The notes below the pieces were generated by a model. It saw nothing but the letters and a program-made list of their open reading frames with translations. It had not been told where the DNA came from and searched no databases. Shown here piece after piece: positions 33,349 through 40,814 of a stretch of DNA of 64,000 nucleotides; the first letter of the stretch is position 1, and the number at the start of each line of letters is the position of its first letter. A program made the translations under genes and the position numbers. The stretch is from contig NZ_MTQM01000007.1 of the NCBI RefSeq assembly GCF_001984105.1, positions 62,001 through 126,000 on the forward strand. The letters run 5' to 3'. The stretch is from Microbacterium sp. CSI-V. Its GTDB lineage: Bacteria; Actinomycetota; Actinomycetes; Actinomycetales; Microbacteriaceae.

Positions 33349-34716
33349 ATGGCCGAACCGATGTCGCGGGACCAGCGCGTGGTGCTGACCGTCGCGGTCC
33401 TGGCATCCTTCGTCTCCTTCCTCGACGGCACCGTCGTCACCGTCGCGCTCCCCGCCATCTCGCGCGACCTGGGCGGGGGCCTCTCGACGCAGCAATGGGT
33501 GGTGGACGCCTATCTCGTGACCCTCGGCGCGTTCATCCTCGTCGCCGGGTCGCTCAGCGACGTCCTCGGGCGCACGCTCGTGCTCCGCATCGGTCTGGTC
33601 GGCTTCGGCATCACCTCGCTCGCGATCGCCGCCGCGCCCACCGCCGAATTCCTCATCGTCGCGCGAGCCCTCCAGGGGATCGCGGGTGCCCTTCTCGTGC
33701 CGAGTTCGCTCGCGCTGATCACGTCGACCTTCCGCGGGCCGACCCAGGCCCGCGCGATCGGCATCTGGACCGGCGCCACCACCGTCGCGATGATCGCGGG
33801 GCCGCTCATCGGCGGGGTGTTCGTCGACACGCTGTCGTGGCGCCTGGTGTTCCTCGTGAACGTCCTGCCGATCGGGGTGACGCTGTGGCTGCTCGCTCGG
33901 CGCGCGCACGCCGACCAGCGACGCCCGGGCGCGCACGTGGACGTGCTGGGGGCCGTGCTCTGCGCGGTCGGGCTCGGTGGGATCGTCTTCGCCCTGATCG
34001 AGCAACCGAACCTCGGCTGGGGGTCGCCCGTGATCTGGGTGCCCGCGGCGGTCGGCGTGGCCGCGTTCGCAGGGTTCCTCGTCCGCCAGCGCGTCGCACG
34101 CGAGCCGCTGATGCCGCTGGACCTGTTCCGCTCGCGCAACTTCTGGGCCGGCAACCTCACCACGATGTTCGTCTACGCCGCCCTGTCGCTGAACGGCTTC
34201 GTCCTCAGCGTCTACCTGCAGCAGGGGGCGGGGCTCCCGGCGACCCTCGCGGGGCTCGCGTCGCTTCCGAGCACGCTGCTCATGATCACCCTCAGCTCCC
34301 GCATGGGCGCCCTCTCGGGACGCATCGGCCCGCGGCTGTTCATGACGCTGGGCCCCGCGGTGATGGCGATCGGCGCGCTGCTGCTGCTGTCGGTGCGTCC
34401 CGAGTTCGACTACTGGACGCAGGTGCTGCCGGGCGTCGTGGTGTTCGGCCTCGGCCTGACCGCCACGGTGTCGCCGCTGACGGCGGCCGTCCTGGGCGCG
34501 ATCGACACGGAGCGTTCGGGGATCGCCTCGGCCGTCAACAACGCGGTGTCGCGCGTCGCGGGGCTCCTGGCGATCGCCGCGGTGTCCGCCGTCGCGGGCG
34601 GTGCGCTCGACATCGACGGATTCCACCGCGCAGCGATCTTCACCGCGGTGCTGATGGTGCTCGGGGCGGCGACGTCGTTCCTCGGCATCCGGAACCATCT
34701 TTCGCGCCGCGAGTGA
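33349..34716 (+). CDS. MFS drug transporter (DHA2/EmrB-QacA type)
   Basis: A 455-residue multidrug exporter with about 14 hydrophobic segments. FLDGTVVTVALPAISRDLG (motif D1), QQWVVDAYLVTLGAFILVAGSL and GSLSDVLGRTLVLRIG (motif A), and GIWTGATTVAMIAGPLIGGVF (motif C, antiporter) identify the DHA2 family. Substrates are unknown. ATG at 33349 is exactly 6 nt after TACGCT (33337-33342). It is divergent from the helicase across about 240 bp, which holds nothing else recognisable. Confidence 0.87.
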   Translation: MAEPMSRDQRVVLTVAVLASFVSFLDGTVVTVALPAISRDLGGGLSTQQWVVDAYLVTLGAFILVAGSLSDVLGRTLVLRIGLVGFGITSLAIAAAPTAEFLIVARALQGIAGALLVPSSLALITSTFRGPTQARAIGIWTGATTVAMIAGPLIGGVFVDTLSWRLVFLVNVLPIGVTLWLLARRAHADQRRPGAHVDVLGAVLCAVGLGGIVFALIEQPNLGWGSPVIWVPAAVGVAAFAGFLVRQRVAREPLMPLDLFRSRNFWAGNLTTMFVYAALSLNGFVLSVYLQQGAGLPATLAGLASLPSTLLMITLSSRMGALSGRIGPRLFMTLGPAVMAIGALLLLSVRPEFDYWTQVLPGVVVFGLGLTATVSPLTAAVLGAIDTERSGIASAVNNAVSRVAGLLAIAAVSAVAGGALDIDGFHRAAIFTAVLMVLGAATSFLGIRNHLSRRE

Positions 34717-34784
34717 GGTCGCGGGCAGAGGAACAGGATGCCGCGCGGTCGCGGGCATCGGCACGGGATGCCGCGCGGTCGCGG
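34717..34784. repeat. 30-bp tandem repeat, 2.3 copies
   Basis: The unit begins GGTCGCGGGCA and ends GGATGCCGCGC; copies lie at 34717-34746, 34747-34776 and 34777-34784 (partial). It starts directly after the exporter's TGA and ends at the ribF stop, filling the whole convergent gap. Confidence 0.85.
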
Positions 34785-34785
34785 C

Positions 34786-35730
34786 TCAGCGCAGGATGCC
34801 GCGCACGCGCTCGACGTCGTCGGCCATCTGCACGAGCAGCGCATCGACGCCGTCGAACGCCGCCATGCCCCGGACGCGCTCGACGAAACGCACCTCCACG
34901 TGATGCCCGTACAGGTCGAGGTCGGTCTCGTCGAGGACGTACACCTCGACCTGCCGCTGGTGCACGTCGTCGAACGTGGGGTTGGTTCCGATGCTGATCG
35001 CGGCCGGATAGCTGATGCGCCGGGCACCGTCCACGTCGATGAGCCACCCGGCGTACACGCCGTCGGCGGGCACGAAACCCTCGAGATCGGGCGAGAGGTT
35101 CGCCGTCGGATACCCGAGCTCGCGCCCGCGCTTGAGCCCATGCACCACCTCGCCCCACACCGACGGCGCGCGACCCAGGAGCCGGGCGGCGGTGGCGATG
35201 TCGCCCGCCGCCAGCGCCTCGCGGATCCACGTCGACGACACACGGCGGTCGGCGTGCACGGCGCGGACGTCGTCGACCACGTCGACGCGGAAGCCGTCCC
35301 GCTCCCCCAGCCGCTCGAGGAGATCGGGGTCGCCGGCGCCGCCGGCACCGAACCGGAAGTCGCGCCCGACGAGCACGGTGCGGGCGGCGAGCGCGTCGAC
35401 CAGCACCTCGCGGACGAACTCCTCGGCCGACTGCGCGGCGCGCGCCTCGTCGAAGGTCAGCAGGAGCGTGGCATCCACTCCCGCACGATCGAGCAGTTCG
35501 AGCTTCTGGTGCGGGCCGATCACGTCGGGCGGGCACCTATCGGGCCGGAGGACGCTCAGCGGGTTGCGGTCGAAGGTGACGGCGACCACCTGAGCACCGT
35601 CCGCCGCCTCCACGCGGGCACGATCGATGACGGCCCGATGGCCGGTGTGCACACCGTCGAACTTCCCGATCGCGACGACCGAGGGACCGAAGCCCGACGG
35701 CACCTCCGCCGGGTCGCGGAAGACGATCAC
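34786..35730 (-). CDS. ribF: Bifunctional riboflavin kinase/FAD synthetase
   Basis: A 314-residue RibF converting riboflavin to FMN and FMN to FAD. N-terminal FAD synthetase: VVAIGKFDGVHTGHRAVID (nucleotidyl-transfer HxGH), FDRNPLSVLRPDRCP, VGRDFRFGAGGAGD and VSSTWIREALAAGD. C-terminal riboflavin kinase: VVHGLKRGRELGYPTANL (GxPTAN), GVYAGWLIDVDG, SIGTNPTF and VEVYVLDETDLDLYG. GTG at 35730 overlaps the stop of the membrane gene upstream by 4 nt (GTGA), so it is translationally coupled. The end of the truB-ribF operon. Confidence 0.94.
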   Translation of the reverse strand: MIVFRDPAEVPSGFGPSVVAIGKFDGVHTGHRAVIDRARVEAADGAQVVAVTFDRNPLSVLRPDRCPPDVIGPHQKLELLDRAGVDATLLLTFDEARAAQSAEEFVREVLVDALAARTVLVGRDFRFGAGGAGDPDLLERLGERDGFRVDVVDDVRAVHADRRVSSTWIREALAAGDIATAARLLGRAPSVWGEVVHGLKRGRELGYPTANLSPDLEGFVPADGVYAGWLIDVDGARRISYPAAISIGTNPTFDDVHQRQVEVYVLDETDLDLYGHHVEVRFVERVRGMAAFDGVDALLVQMADDVERVRGILR

Positions 35731-36146
35731 GATGCCGTCCTGCGATGCCGGATCAGCCACCACAGACCGAGGAACGGCAGCACGAGCGGGATGAACAGGT
35801 AGCCGATGCCGTACACCGACCACACCGTCGGGTGCTGGAAGAGCGAGGGCAGCGCCAGGCTCAGGGTGCCGACGACCAGGACTCCGACCAGCTCGAAGCC
35901 GATCGCGACCCAGGCGACGCGGTACCAGGCCGGGCGCGCGGAGAAGATCAGCGCGAGGGTGGCCAGGATATACACGACCGCGGCGAGCGCCGAGAGCGAG
36001 TACGCGACGGGGGCGTCGTCGAACTCGCGGACGATCTGCACGAACGACCGGCCGGTCGCGGCGAGCGCCATGATGCCGTAGACGATCACGAGGACCCGGC
36101 CGATGCCGGTCATTCCGCGGGTGCGGGCGGGAGTGGTGGATGCCAT
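35727..36146 (-). CDS. Four-segment membrane protein coupled to ribF
   Basis: A 139-residue protein of unknown function with four predicted hydrophobic segments (VLVIVYGIMALAATG, SALAAVVYILATLALIF, VAIGFELVGVLVVGTLSL, YLFIPLVLPFLGLWWLI). Its stop overlaps the ribF start. TAGACT lies 9 nt before the ATG at 36146 with GGAAGG between. Membrane genes in this place upstream of ribF are common in Micrococcales; a role in flavin handling is only suggested by position. Confidence 0.75.
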   Translation of the reverse strand: MASTTPARTRGMTGIGRVLVIVYGIMALAATGRSFVQIVREFDDAPVAYSLSALAAVVYILATLALIFSARPAWYRVAWVAIGFELVGVLVVGTLSLALPSLFQHPTVWSVYGIGYLFIPLVLPFLGLWWLIRHRRTAS

Positions 36147-36200
36147 GACCTTCCGAGTCTAGTTCGGACTGTGCCCGCGCTCACCGTGCGGCGGAGGCCG

Positions 36201-36569
36201 TCAGGCCACCTGCACCGTCCAGATCGCGTGCATGCGCCACACCATGACGGCGACGGCGAGGGCGGCGACCCCCATGACGACGGTGCTCCAGCGGCTGCGT
36301 TCGATGAGAGCCCACGCTGCCCCCGCCGGCGGCAGGAGCGCGGCGGAGACGAGGTAGGTCCAGAACTCCAGCAGGCTCCCCGTCGGCGGGTTCCCTGCGA
36401 ACGGCGAGACGAGGGCGATGACGATCTGGACGATCAGGAGCACCTCGATGAGGGCGAGCGCCCCGACGGTCAGGTCGGACGGGCGACGCCCGACGAGCCC
36501 CGCGACGACTGCGATGAGCCCCGCGAGCACGGCGATCCCCACCTGCGTGAGTGTGAACCACAGGATCAT
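36201..36569 (-). CDS. Membrane protein coupled to truB
   Basis: A 122-residue unknown protein with about four hydrophobic segments (LTQVGIAVLAGLIAVVAGLVG, ALALIEVLLIVQIVIALV, LLEFWTYLVSAALLPPAGAAW, VVMGVAALAVAVMVWR). Its ATG at 36569 overlaps the truB stop by 4 nt (ATGA). It resembles, in size and layout, the membrane protein encoded next, and the two may work together. Confidence 0.72.
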   Translation of the reverse strand: MILWFTLTQVGIAVLAGLIAVVAGLVGRRPSDLTVGALALIEVLLIVQIVIALVSPFAGNPPTGSLLEFWTYLVSAALLPPAGAAWALIERSRWSTVVMGVAALAVAVMVWRMHAIWTVQVA

Positions 36570-37459
36570 CCCGCGACCTCCTCGGGCATGTTCATGACGC
36601 TCTTGAGCTGAGTCCCCCGGCGCTCGACGATCCCCACGAGTCGTCCGTCCGGATCGATCGCCGCGGCGCGTTCCCCCGTGAGGCGGCCGCCCCCGTCGAT
36701 GCGCTTGCCGTGGCGCAGGTCGCGCGCCTCGTCCGCACCGACCGCGAGCGCACCGACGACCACGGCCGCGGCGGTCGCCGGCTTCACGAGGGCGGTCTCG
36801 ACGATGTCGTCGACCGTCACCGCGGCGGCGACGTCGAAGGCTCCGATGCGGGTGCGCCGGAGCGCGGTGAGGTGGCCGCCGACCCCGAGCGCCGCGCCGA
36901 GATCCCGCGCGAGCGCGCGGATGTACGTGCCGCTGGTGCAGTCCACGACGACGTCGAGCGCGATGGTCGCACCCTCGCGCCGCGTTTCGCGGACCTCGAA
37001 ACGCGACACGGTCACCCGACGGGCCTTCAGCTCCACGGTTTCGCCTGCGCGGGCGAGATCGTAGGCGCGGCGACCCTGCACCTTGATGGCCGAGACCGTG
37101 CTGGGCACCTGGTCGATCTCTCCGGTGAGGTCGAGGATGCCGGCGTCGATCGCCGCGTCGGTCACGGCGGCGACGACAGCCTCATCCGCTCGCGCCGTCT
37201 CGACGCCGTCGGCGTCGTCGCTGTCGGTCGAGACCCCCAGCAGGAGGGTAGCCTCGTACGTCTTGTCGGCCCCCACGATGTAGGTGAGCAGGCGCGTCGC
37301 GCCCTCGACGCCGAGCACGAGGAGTCCGGTGGCCATCGGGTCGAGCGTGCCCGCGTGACCGATCTTGCGGGTACCGAGGGCGCGGCGCGCCCGCGCCACG
37401 ACGTCATGGCTGGTGATGCCCCCCGGCTTGTCGACGAGGAGGATGCCGGCGCGCGCCAT
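36566..37459 (-). CDS. truB: tRNA pseudouridine(55) synthase
   Basis: A 297-residue TruB that makes pseudouridine 55 in the tRNA T-loop. Conserved blocks: GILLVDKPGGITSHDVV, KIGHAGTLDPMATGLLVLG (the Asp of GTLDP is the catalytic nucleophile), GADKTYEATLLLGVSTDSDD, VPSTVSAIKVQGRRAYDLAR and SGTYIRALARDLG. ATG at 37459 shares one base with the stop of the gene upstream (TGATG). Part of a coupled operon with the degenerate kinase-like gene, the two membrane genes and ribF. Confidence 0.95.
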   Translation of the reverse strand: MARAGILLVDKPGGITSHDVVARARRALGTRKIGHAGTLDPMATGLLVLGVEGATRLLTYIVGADKTYEATLLLGVSTDSDDADGVETARADEAVVAAVTDAAIDAGILDLTGEIDQVPSTVSAIKVQGRRAYDLARAGETVELKARRVTVSRFEVRETRREGATIALDVVVDCTSGTYIRALARDLGAALGVGGHLTALRRTRIGAFDVAAAVTVDDIVETALVKPATAAAVVVGALAVGADEARDLRHGKRIDGGGRLTGERAAAIDPDGRLVGIVERRGTQLKSVMNMPEEVAG

Positions 37460-37965
37460 CAGCAGAAGTCGCCGAACACCTGCACGGGGTGCGCGGGGTC
37501 GGAATTCTCGACGATGACGGATGCCGCGACCCGCGGCCGCGCGGTGCGGACGTACTGCTTCTCGGCATCCGGCAGCTCAGGGCGCGGAGTCCCGATCGGC
37601 GGGTTCGCCTCGAGCCACACCGACCAGTTCCAGAGGCCCCGGAGACCTGAGGCGTGGAGGAAGCGGCCGTCGACGACGAGGACCGCGCGTTCGGGGGCGG
37701 GCGTGCTGCTGCCGTCGAACGGCTCCCCCGCGCGGAAGGGGGCGACGATCCGCCCGCGCACGTCGCCGGCGTCGTCGGCGAGTGTCGCGCGGAAGACGGC
37801 CGTGCCGTCCTCGCCGACCGCCGTGGCGAAACCGTTCGCGAAGGCCGTGGCGGCAGCGGCATCCAGCGCGTCGATCGCGACGACGAGTCGCCCGTTGCCC
37901 GCGTTCTGGCGCATCAGGTCGCGGAGGCTCCGCTGCACGGTCTCGACGGGGTTCTCGCTCGACAT
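37459..37965 (-). CDS. Uridine kinase-like protein without a P-loop
   Basis: A 168-residue protein that resembles actinobacterial uridine kinase-like P-loop proteins in layout: RLVVAIDALDAAAATAFANG corresponds to the position of a normal IDGxxGxGKT Walker A but lacks its Gly and Lys, FRATLADDAGD corresponds to the Asp-containing substrate segment, and AVLVVDGRFLHASGLRGLWN to the conserved DGxFLxxxxLxxxWD block. Loss of the Walker A Lys predicts no kinase activity; a binding or scaffold role is possible. ATG at 37965 is 6 nt after TAGGCT. Its stop overlaps the truB start (TGATG). The homology is by eye. Confidence 0.65.
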   Translation of the reverse strand: MSSENPVETVQRSLRDLMRQNAGNGRLVVAIDALDAAAATAFANGFATAVGEDGTAVFRATLADDAGDVRGRIVAPFRAGEPFDGSSTPAPERAVLVVDGRFLHASGLRGLWNWSVWLEANPPIGTPRPELPDAEKQYVRTARPRVAASVIVENSDPAHPVQVFGDFC

Positions 37966-38081
37966 GCCTCCAGCCTACGGTCGCTCCCGGCGCCGCGCTC
38001 GCGACCGGGGCGGCTCCCTGCGCGCTTCCTGCGGGCGCGCGTCGATCGCTGCCGTGGCGCGTCCGGCGCACGGCTTCGCAC

Positions 38082-38148
38082 GCATAAACGCGATCGACGC
38101 TCATAAACGCGATGGCATCGCGTTTATGAGCGCGGATCGCGTTTATGC
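38082..38148. repeat. Nested palindrome E (ATAAACGCGAT half-sites)
   Basis: Outer arms GCATAAACGCGATC (38082-38095) and its complement (38135-38148), 14 bp, enclose inner arms CGCTCATAAACGCGAT (38098-38113) and its complement (38117-38132), 16 bp, with a 3-nt loop and 2-nt spacers. Four near-identical half-sites in the order forward, forward, reverse, reverse. Shares ATAAACGCGATC with the element at 14232-14296. It lies between divergent genes, 41 bp upstream of mutY. Confidence 0.92.
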
Positions 38149-38188
38149 GGGTGGGATGGACGCGGCGCGCCGACCATAGGGTGGAGGG

Positions 38189-39055
38189 ATGCCAGGGATC
38201 GCCGCGCCGCTCATCGCCTGGTACCGCGGTAGCGCGCGGGATCTGCCGTGGCGCCGGCCGGGATTCGGCGCGTGGGGCACCCTCGTCAGCGAGTTCATGC
38301 TGCAGCAGACCCCCGTCGCGCGCGTCATCCCCCACCTCGAAGCGTGGCTGGGGCGCTGGCCGACGCCGGCGGACCTGGCCGCGGCCGCCCCCGCCGAGGC
38401 GGTCACCCAGTGGGCGAACCTGGGATACCCGCGGCGCGCCCTCTGGCTGCACCGCGCCGCCGTCGAGATCCGCGACCGCCACGACGGGACCGTGCCGCGC
38501 GATGTCGATGCGCTGCTCGCGCTCACCGGCATCGGCGACTACACGGCCCGTGCCGTGGCGGTGTTCGCCTACGGCGACCGGCATCCCGTCGTCGACACGA
38601 ACACCCGCCGCGTCCTCGCCCGCGTCGTCGACGGCGTCGCGCAGCCCGGACCGCCGGGCAAGGCGGATCTCGCCCGGATGACCGCGGAGCTCCCCGACGA
38701 CATCGGCGAGGCGGCGATCGTCAACGCGGCGGCGATGGAGCTCGGGGCGATCGTGTGCACGGCCCGCGCGCCGAGGTGCGACGTCTGCCCCCTCGCGGCG
38801 CAGTGCGCGTGGCGAGCGGCCGGGTACCCGGCATCCGAGGATCGCCGACGACGCCAGGCGAAGTACGAGGGAAGCGATCGACAGGCGCGCGGCGCGGTGC
38901 TGCGAGTGCTGCGCGAGGCGGCGCCGGCCGCCGTGCTCCTCGACGACGTCGTTCCTGACTGGCCCGATCCGGTGCAGCGCGACCGCGCCATCGACTCGCT
39001 CATTTCCGACGGGCTCGCCGAGGCCGAGGGCGGCGCGCTCTTCCTCCCCCGCTGA
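38189..39055 (+). CDS. mutY: A/G-specific adenine glycosylase
   Basis: A 288-residue HhH-GPD DNA glycosylase removing adenine opposite 8-oxoguanine. SEFMLQQTPVARV holds the catalytic Glu, ALTGIGDYTARAVAVFA is the helix-hairpin-helix, HPVVDTNTRRV holds the catalytic Asp, and CTARAPRCDVCPLAAQC gives the iron-sulfur ligands (Cys near 190, 197, 200, 206). The C-terminal NUDIX-like 8-oxoG recognition domain of longer MutY is missing, usual for the short actinobacterial form. ATG at 38189 is exactly 6 nt after TAGGGT (38177-38182). Confidence 0.93.
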   Translation: MPGIAAPLIAWYRGSARDLPWRRPGFGAWGTLVSEFMLQQTPVARVIPHLEAWLGRWPTPADLAAAAPAEAVTQWANLGYPRRALWLHRAAVEIRDRHDGTVPRDVDALLALTGIGDYTARAVAVFAYGDRHPVVDTNTRRVLARVVDGVAQPGPPGKADLARMTAELPDDIGEAAIVNAAAMELGAIVCTARAPRCDVCPLAAQCAWRAAGYPASEDRRRRQAKYEGSDRQARGAVLRVLREAAPAAVLLDDVVPDWPDPVQRDRAIDSLISDGLAEAEGGALFLPR

Positions 39056-39065
39056 CCGCCGCGGT

Positions 39066-40049
39066 TCAGGACGACGGCGTGGCCGATGGCGCGTCGACCC
39101 GGACCGGGTCGGGGCCGAGCCGTGCGTCGAGCCGATCGGCGCGGAACTGCCCTGACAGGACGAGGACCGCGATCACGACGGCGAAGACGCCCCCCATCAC
39201 GACGCCCAGCGGACCGGCCACCACCGGGGACGGCGTGGCGGAGTCGGCGGCGACGACGAGCGCCCCGAGCCCCGCCGAGGCGTTGAAGGCTCCGTGGGCG
39301 AACACCGCGGGCCAGACCGACGCGGTGCGCAGCCGGGTCCACCCGATCAGGATGCCGAAGAGGATGCACCCCACGATCATCAGGAGCACGCCGAACGCGT
39401 TGGGCTCGAGGAAGTTGTATCCGAGGAGGATCAGCGGTGCGTGCCAGAACCCCCAGAAGGCGCCGGAGACCAGGAGCGCGGGCCACACGCCCAGCGGCCG
39501 GAGGGCGGGAAGCAGGAACCCGCGCCAGCCGAGCTCCTCCCCGAACGCGAACGGCGCGTTGATGACCGCGCCGATGGGGATGGTGGCGAGCTGGACCGCG
39601 ACGAGCAACCCCACCGGCGGCAGCGGAGTCCCCGCCGGAACCGCCTCTTCGAGCGTCCTCTGGAAGCCCGAGAACCCGACCAGGTCGAACGTCGCGAGGC
39701 CGAGCGCGCCGACGATCGCGAGACCGATCGCGACCAGGAGCGGGGCGGCGATGATCACGGCGACGCACGTCCAGACGGTCCGCGCGGCCGGCCGGAGGGG
39801 CCACATGCCGAGCTCGCGCAGCACGGCGCGCGCGCCGCGACGCCCGCGCGTGCGCCGCTGGACCAGCAGCGCCGCGACGACACCGAGCGACGGGGTGAAC
39901 ATCATGGCAGCGGCGACGAGCCCGAGGAACGGATCCGCGAGCCCCTGACCCCGGAGCCACAGCGGCAGAGCCACGAGCCACGACAGGGCGACGGAGGTGA
40001 CGGCGAAGACGCCGATGGCGAGCCAGTCCGGGCGAGACGAAGCGGTCAT
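39066..40049 (-). CDS. CPBP family intramembrane metalloprotease
   Basis: A 327-residue membrane protein of the CAAX-prenyl-protease-like (CPBP/ABI) family. Motifs: FAFGEELGWRGFLLP (EExxxR), FWGFWHAPLILLG (FxxxH) and VFAHGAFNAS (HxxxN). Around eight hydrophobic segments. Bacterial members process peptides or help in bacteriocin immunity; the substrate here is unknown. ATG at 40049 is exactly 6 nt after TAGGCT on the minus strand. Convergent with mutY. Confidence 0.87.
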   Translation of the reverse strand: MTASSRPDWLAIGVFAVTSVALSWLVALPLWLRGQGLADPFLGLVAAAMMFTPSLGVVAALLVQRRTRGRRGARAVLRELGMWPLRPAARTVWTCVAVIIAAPLLVAIGLAIVGALGLATFDLVGFSGFQRTLEEAVPAGTPLPPVGLLVAVQLATIPIGAVINAPFAFGEELGWRGFLLPALRPLGVWPALLVSGAFWGFWHAPLILLGYNFLEPNAFGVLLMIVGCILFGILIGWTRLRTASVWPAVFAHGAFNASAGLGALVVAADSATPSPVVAGPLGVVMGGVFAVVIAVLVLSGQFRADRLDARLGPDPVRVDAPSATPSS

Positions 40050-40130
40050 GCGCCGAGCCTACGAACCGGTGGATGCCACCACCTCCCCCGCGCGACGGAG
40101 AAGCCAGCGCGCCGCGAGGCGGAACGACGA

Positions 40131-40170
40131 ACGGCCGGACGCGCCCCCTGCGGGGGCGGCATCCGGCCGT
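40131..40170 (-). terminator. rbfA: rbfA terminator hairpin
   Basis: ACGGCCGGA (40131-40139) and TCCGGCCGT (40162-40170) plus an inner GCGCCCCC/GGGGGC pairing form a long GC-rich hairpin 15 bp past the rbfA stop on the minus strand. Confidence 0.7.
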
Positions 40171-40184
40171 CCAAGCGACGCGCG

Positions 40185-40655
40185 TCAGTCGCGCTCGTCG
40201 TCCTCGTCTTCATCGTCCTCGTCGAACTCCCGCGGCTTGACGTACGGGTCGGCTTCGCCGGCGTACGACGCGCTCGCGGCGAGACCGGCGACCGACTCGT
40301 CGCGCTCGCGCGCTTCGCGCAGGAGCGCCGAGATGTGGTCGGCGTTCTCCGGGATGGCGTCGAGGATGAACTCCAGCGTCGGCGTCAGCCGCGTGTTGAG
40401 GTTCTTGCCCACTTCGCTGCGCAGCATCCCCGTGGCCGACTTCAGCGCCGCGGCCGTGTCGGCCCGGTGTGCTTCGTCACCCATCACGGTGTAGAACACC
40501 GAGGCATGCTGCAGGTCGCCGGTCACCCGCACATCGGTGATCGTCACGAATCCGAGCCGCGGGTCGCGCAGCCCCTTCTCGAGGCGCTCCGCGAGGACCA
40601 CCCGGATGCGGTCGGCCACGCGGGCCTGTCGCTCTCCTGCCACTTCCATTCCCAT
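40185..40655 (-). CDS. rbfA: Ribosome-binding factor A
   Basis: A 156-residue RbfA, a 30S maturation factor binding near the 3' end of 16S rRNA. RQARVADRIRVVLAERLEK, DPRLGFVTITDVRVTGDLQHASVFYTVMG and LRSEVGKNLNTRLTPTLEFILD are the KH-like core. The C-terminal tail is strongly acidic (DEDDEDEDDERD). The start is ATG 40655 or, equally plausible, ATG 40649 (MEVAGERQ). Follows infB at 159 nt, a gap filled by two hairpins. Confidence 0.93.
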   Translation of the reverse strand: MGMEVAGERQARVADRIRVVLAERLEKGLRDPRLGFVTITDVRVTGDLQHASVFYTVMGDEAHRADTAAALKSATGMLRSEVGKNLNTRLTPTLEFILDAIPENADHISALLREARERDESVAGLAASASYAGEADPYVKPREFDEDDEDEDDERD

Positions 40656-40710
40656 CTCTCACTAAGCGAGGCGTCATATGCCCGATGCCGAAGCAGAGGC
40701 GAAGGACGGA

Positions 40711-40776
40711 GGTTTCGTGGGTCTGCCGGAGCATCGGGGTAGGGGCCCTGCTCTGCTCCGGCGGACCCACGAAACC
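40711..40776 (-). repeat. 23-bp inverted repeat between infB and rbfA
   Basis: GGTTTCGTGGGTC...GAGCA (40711-40733) pairs with 40754-40776 over 23 bp with one mismatch; loop 20 nt. With the adjacent hairpin it forms a tandem structure in the infB-rbfA gap. It may attenuate, process or end the infB transcript. Confidence 0.85.
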
Positions 40777-40807
40777 GGAGGCCGTAGCCGGGAGCTACGA
40801 CCTCCGG
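40775..40807 (-). repeat. 14-bp hairpin directly after infB
   Basis: CCGGAGGCCGTAGC (40775-40788) pairs with GCTACGACCTCCGG (40794-40807), one mismatch, loop 5 nt, 7 bp after the infB stop on the minus strand. It abuts the larger hairpin. Confidence 0.85.
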
Positions 40808-40814
40808 TGTGTGA

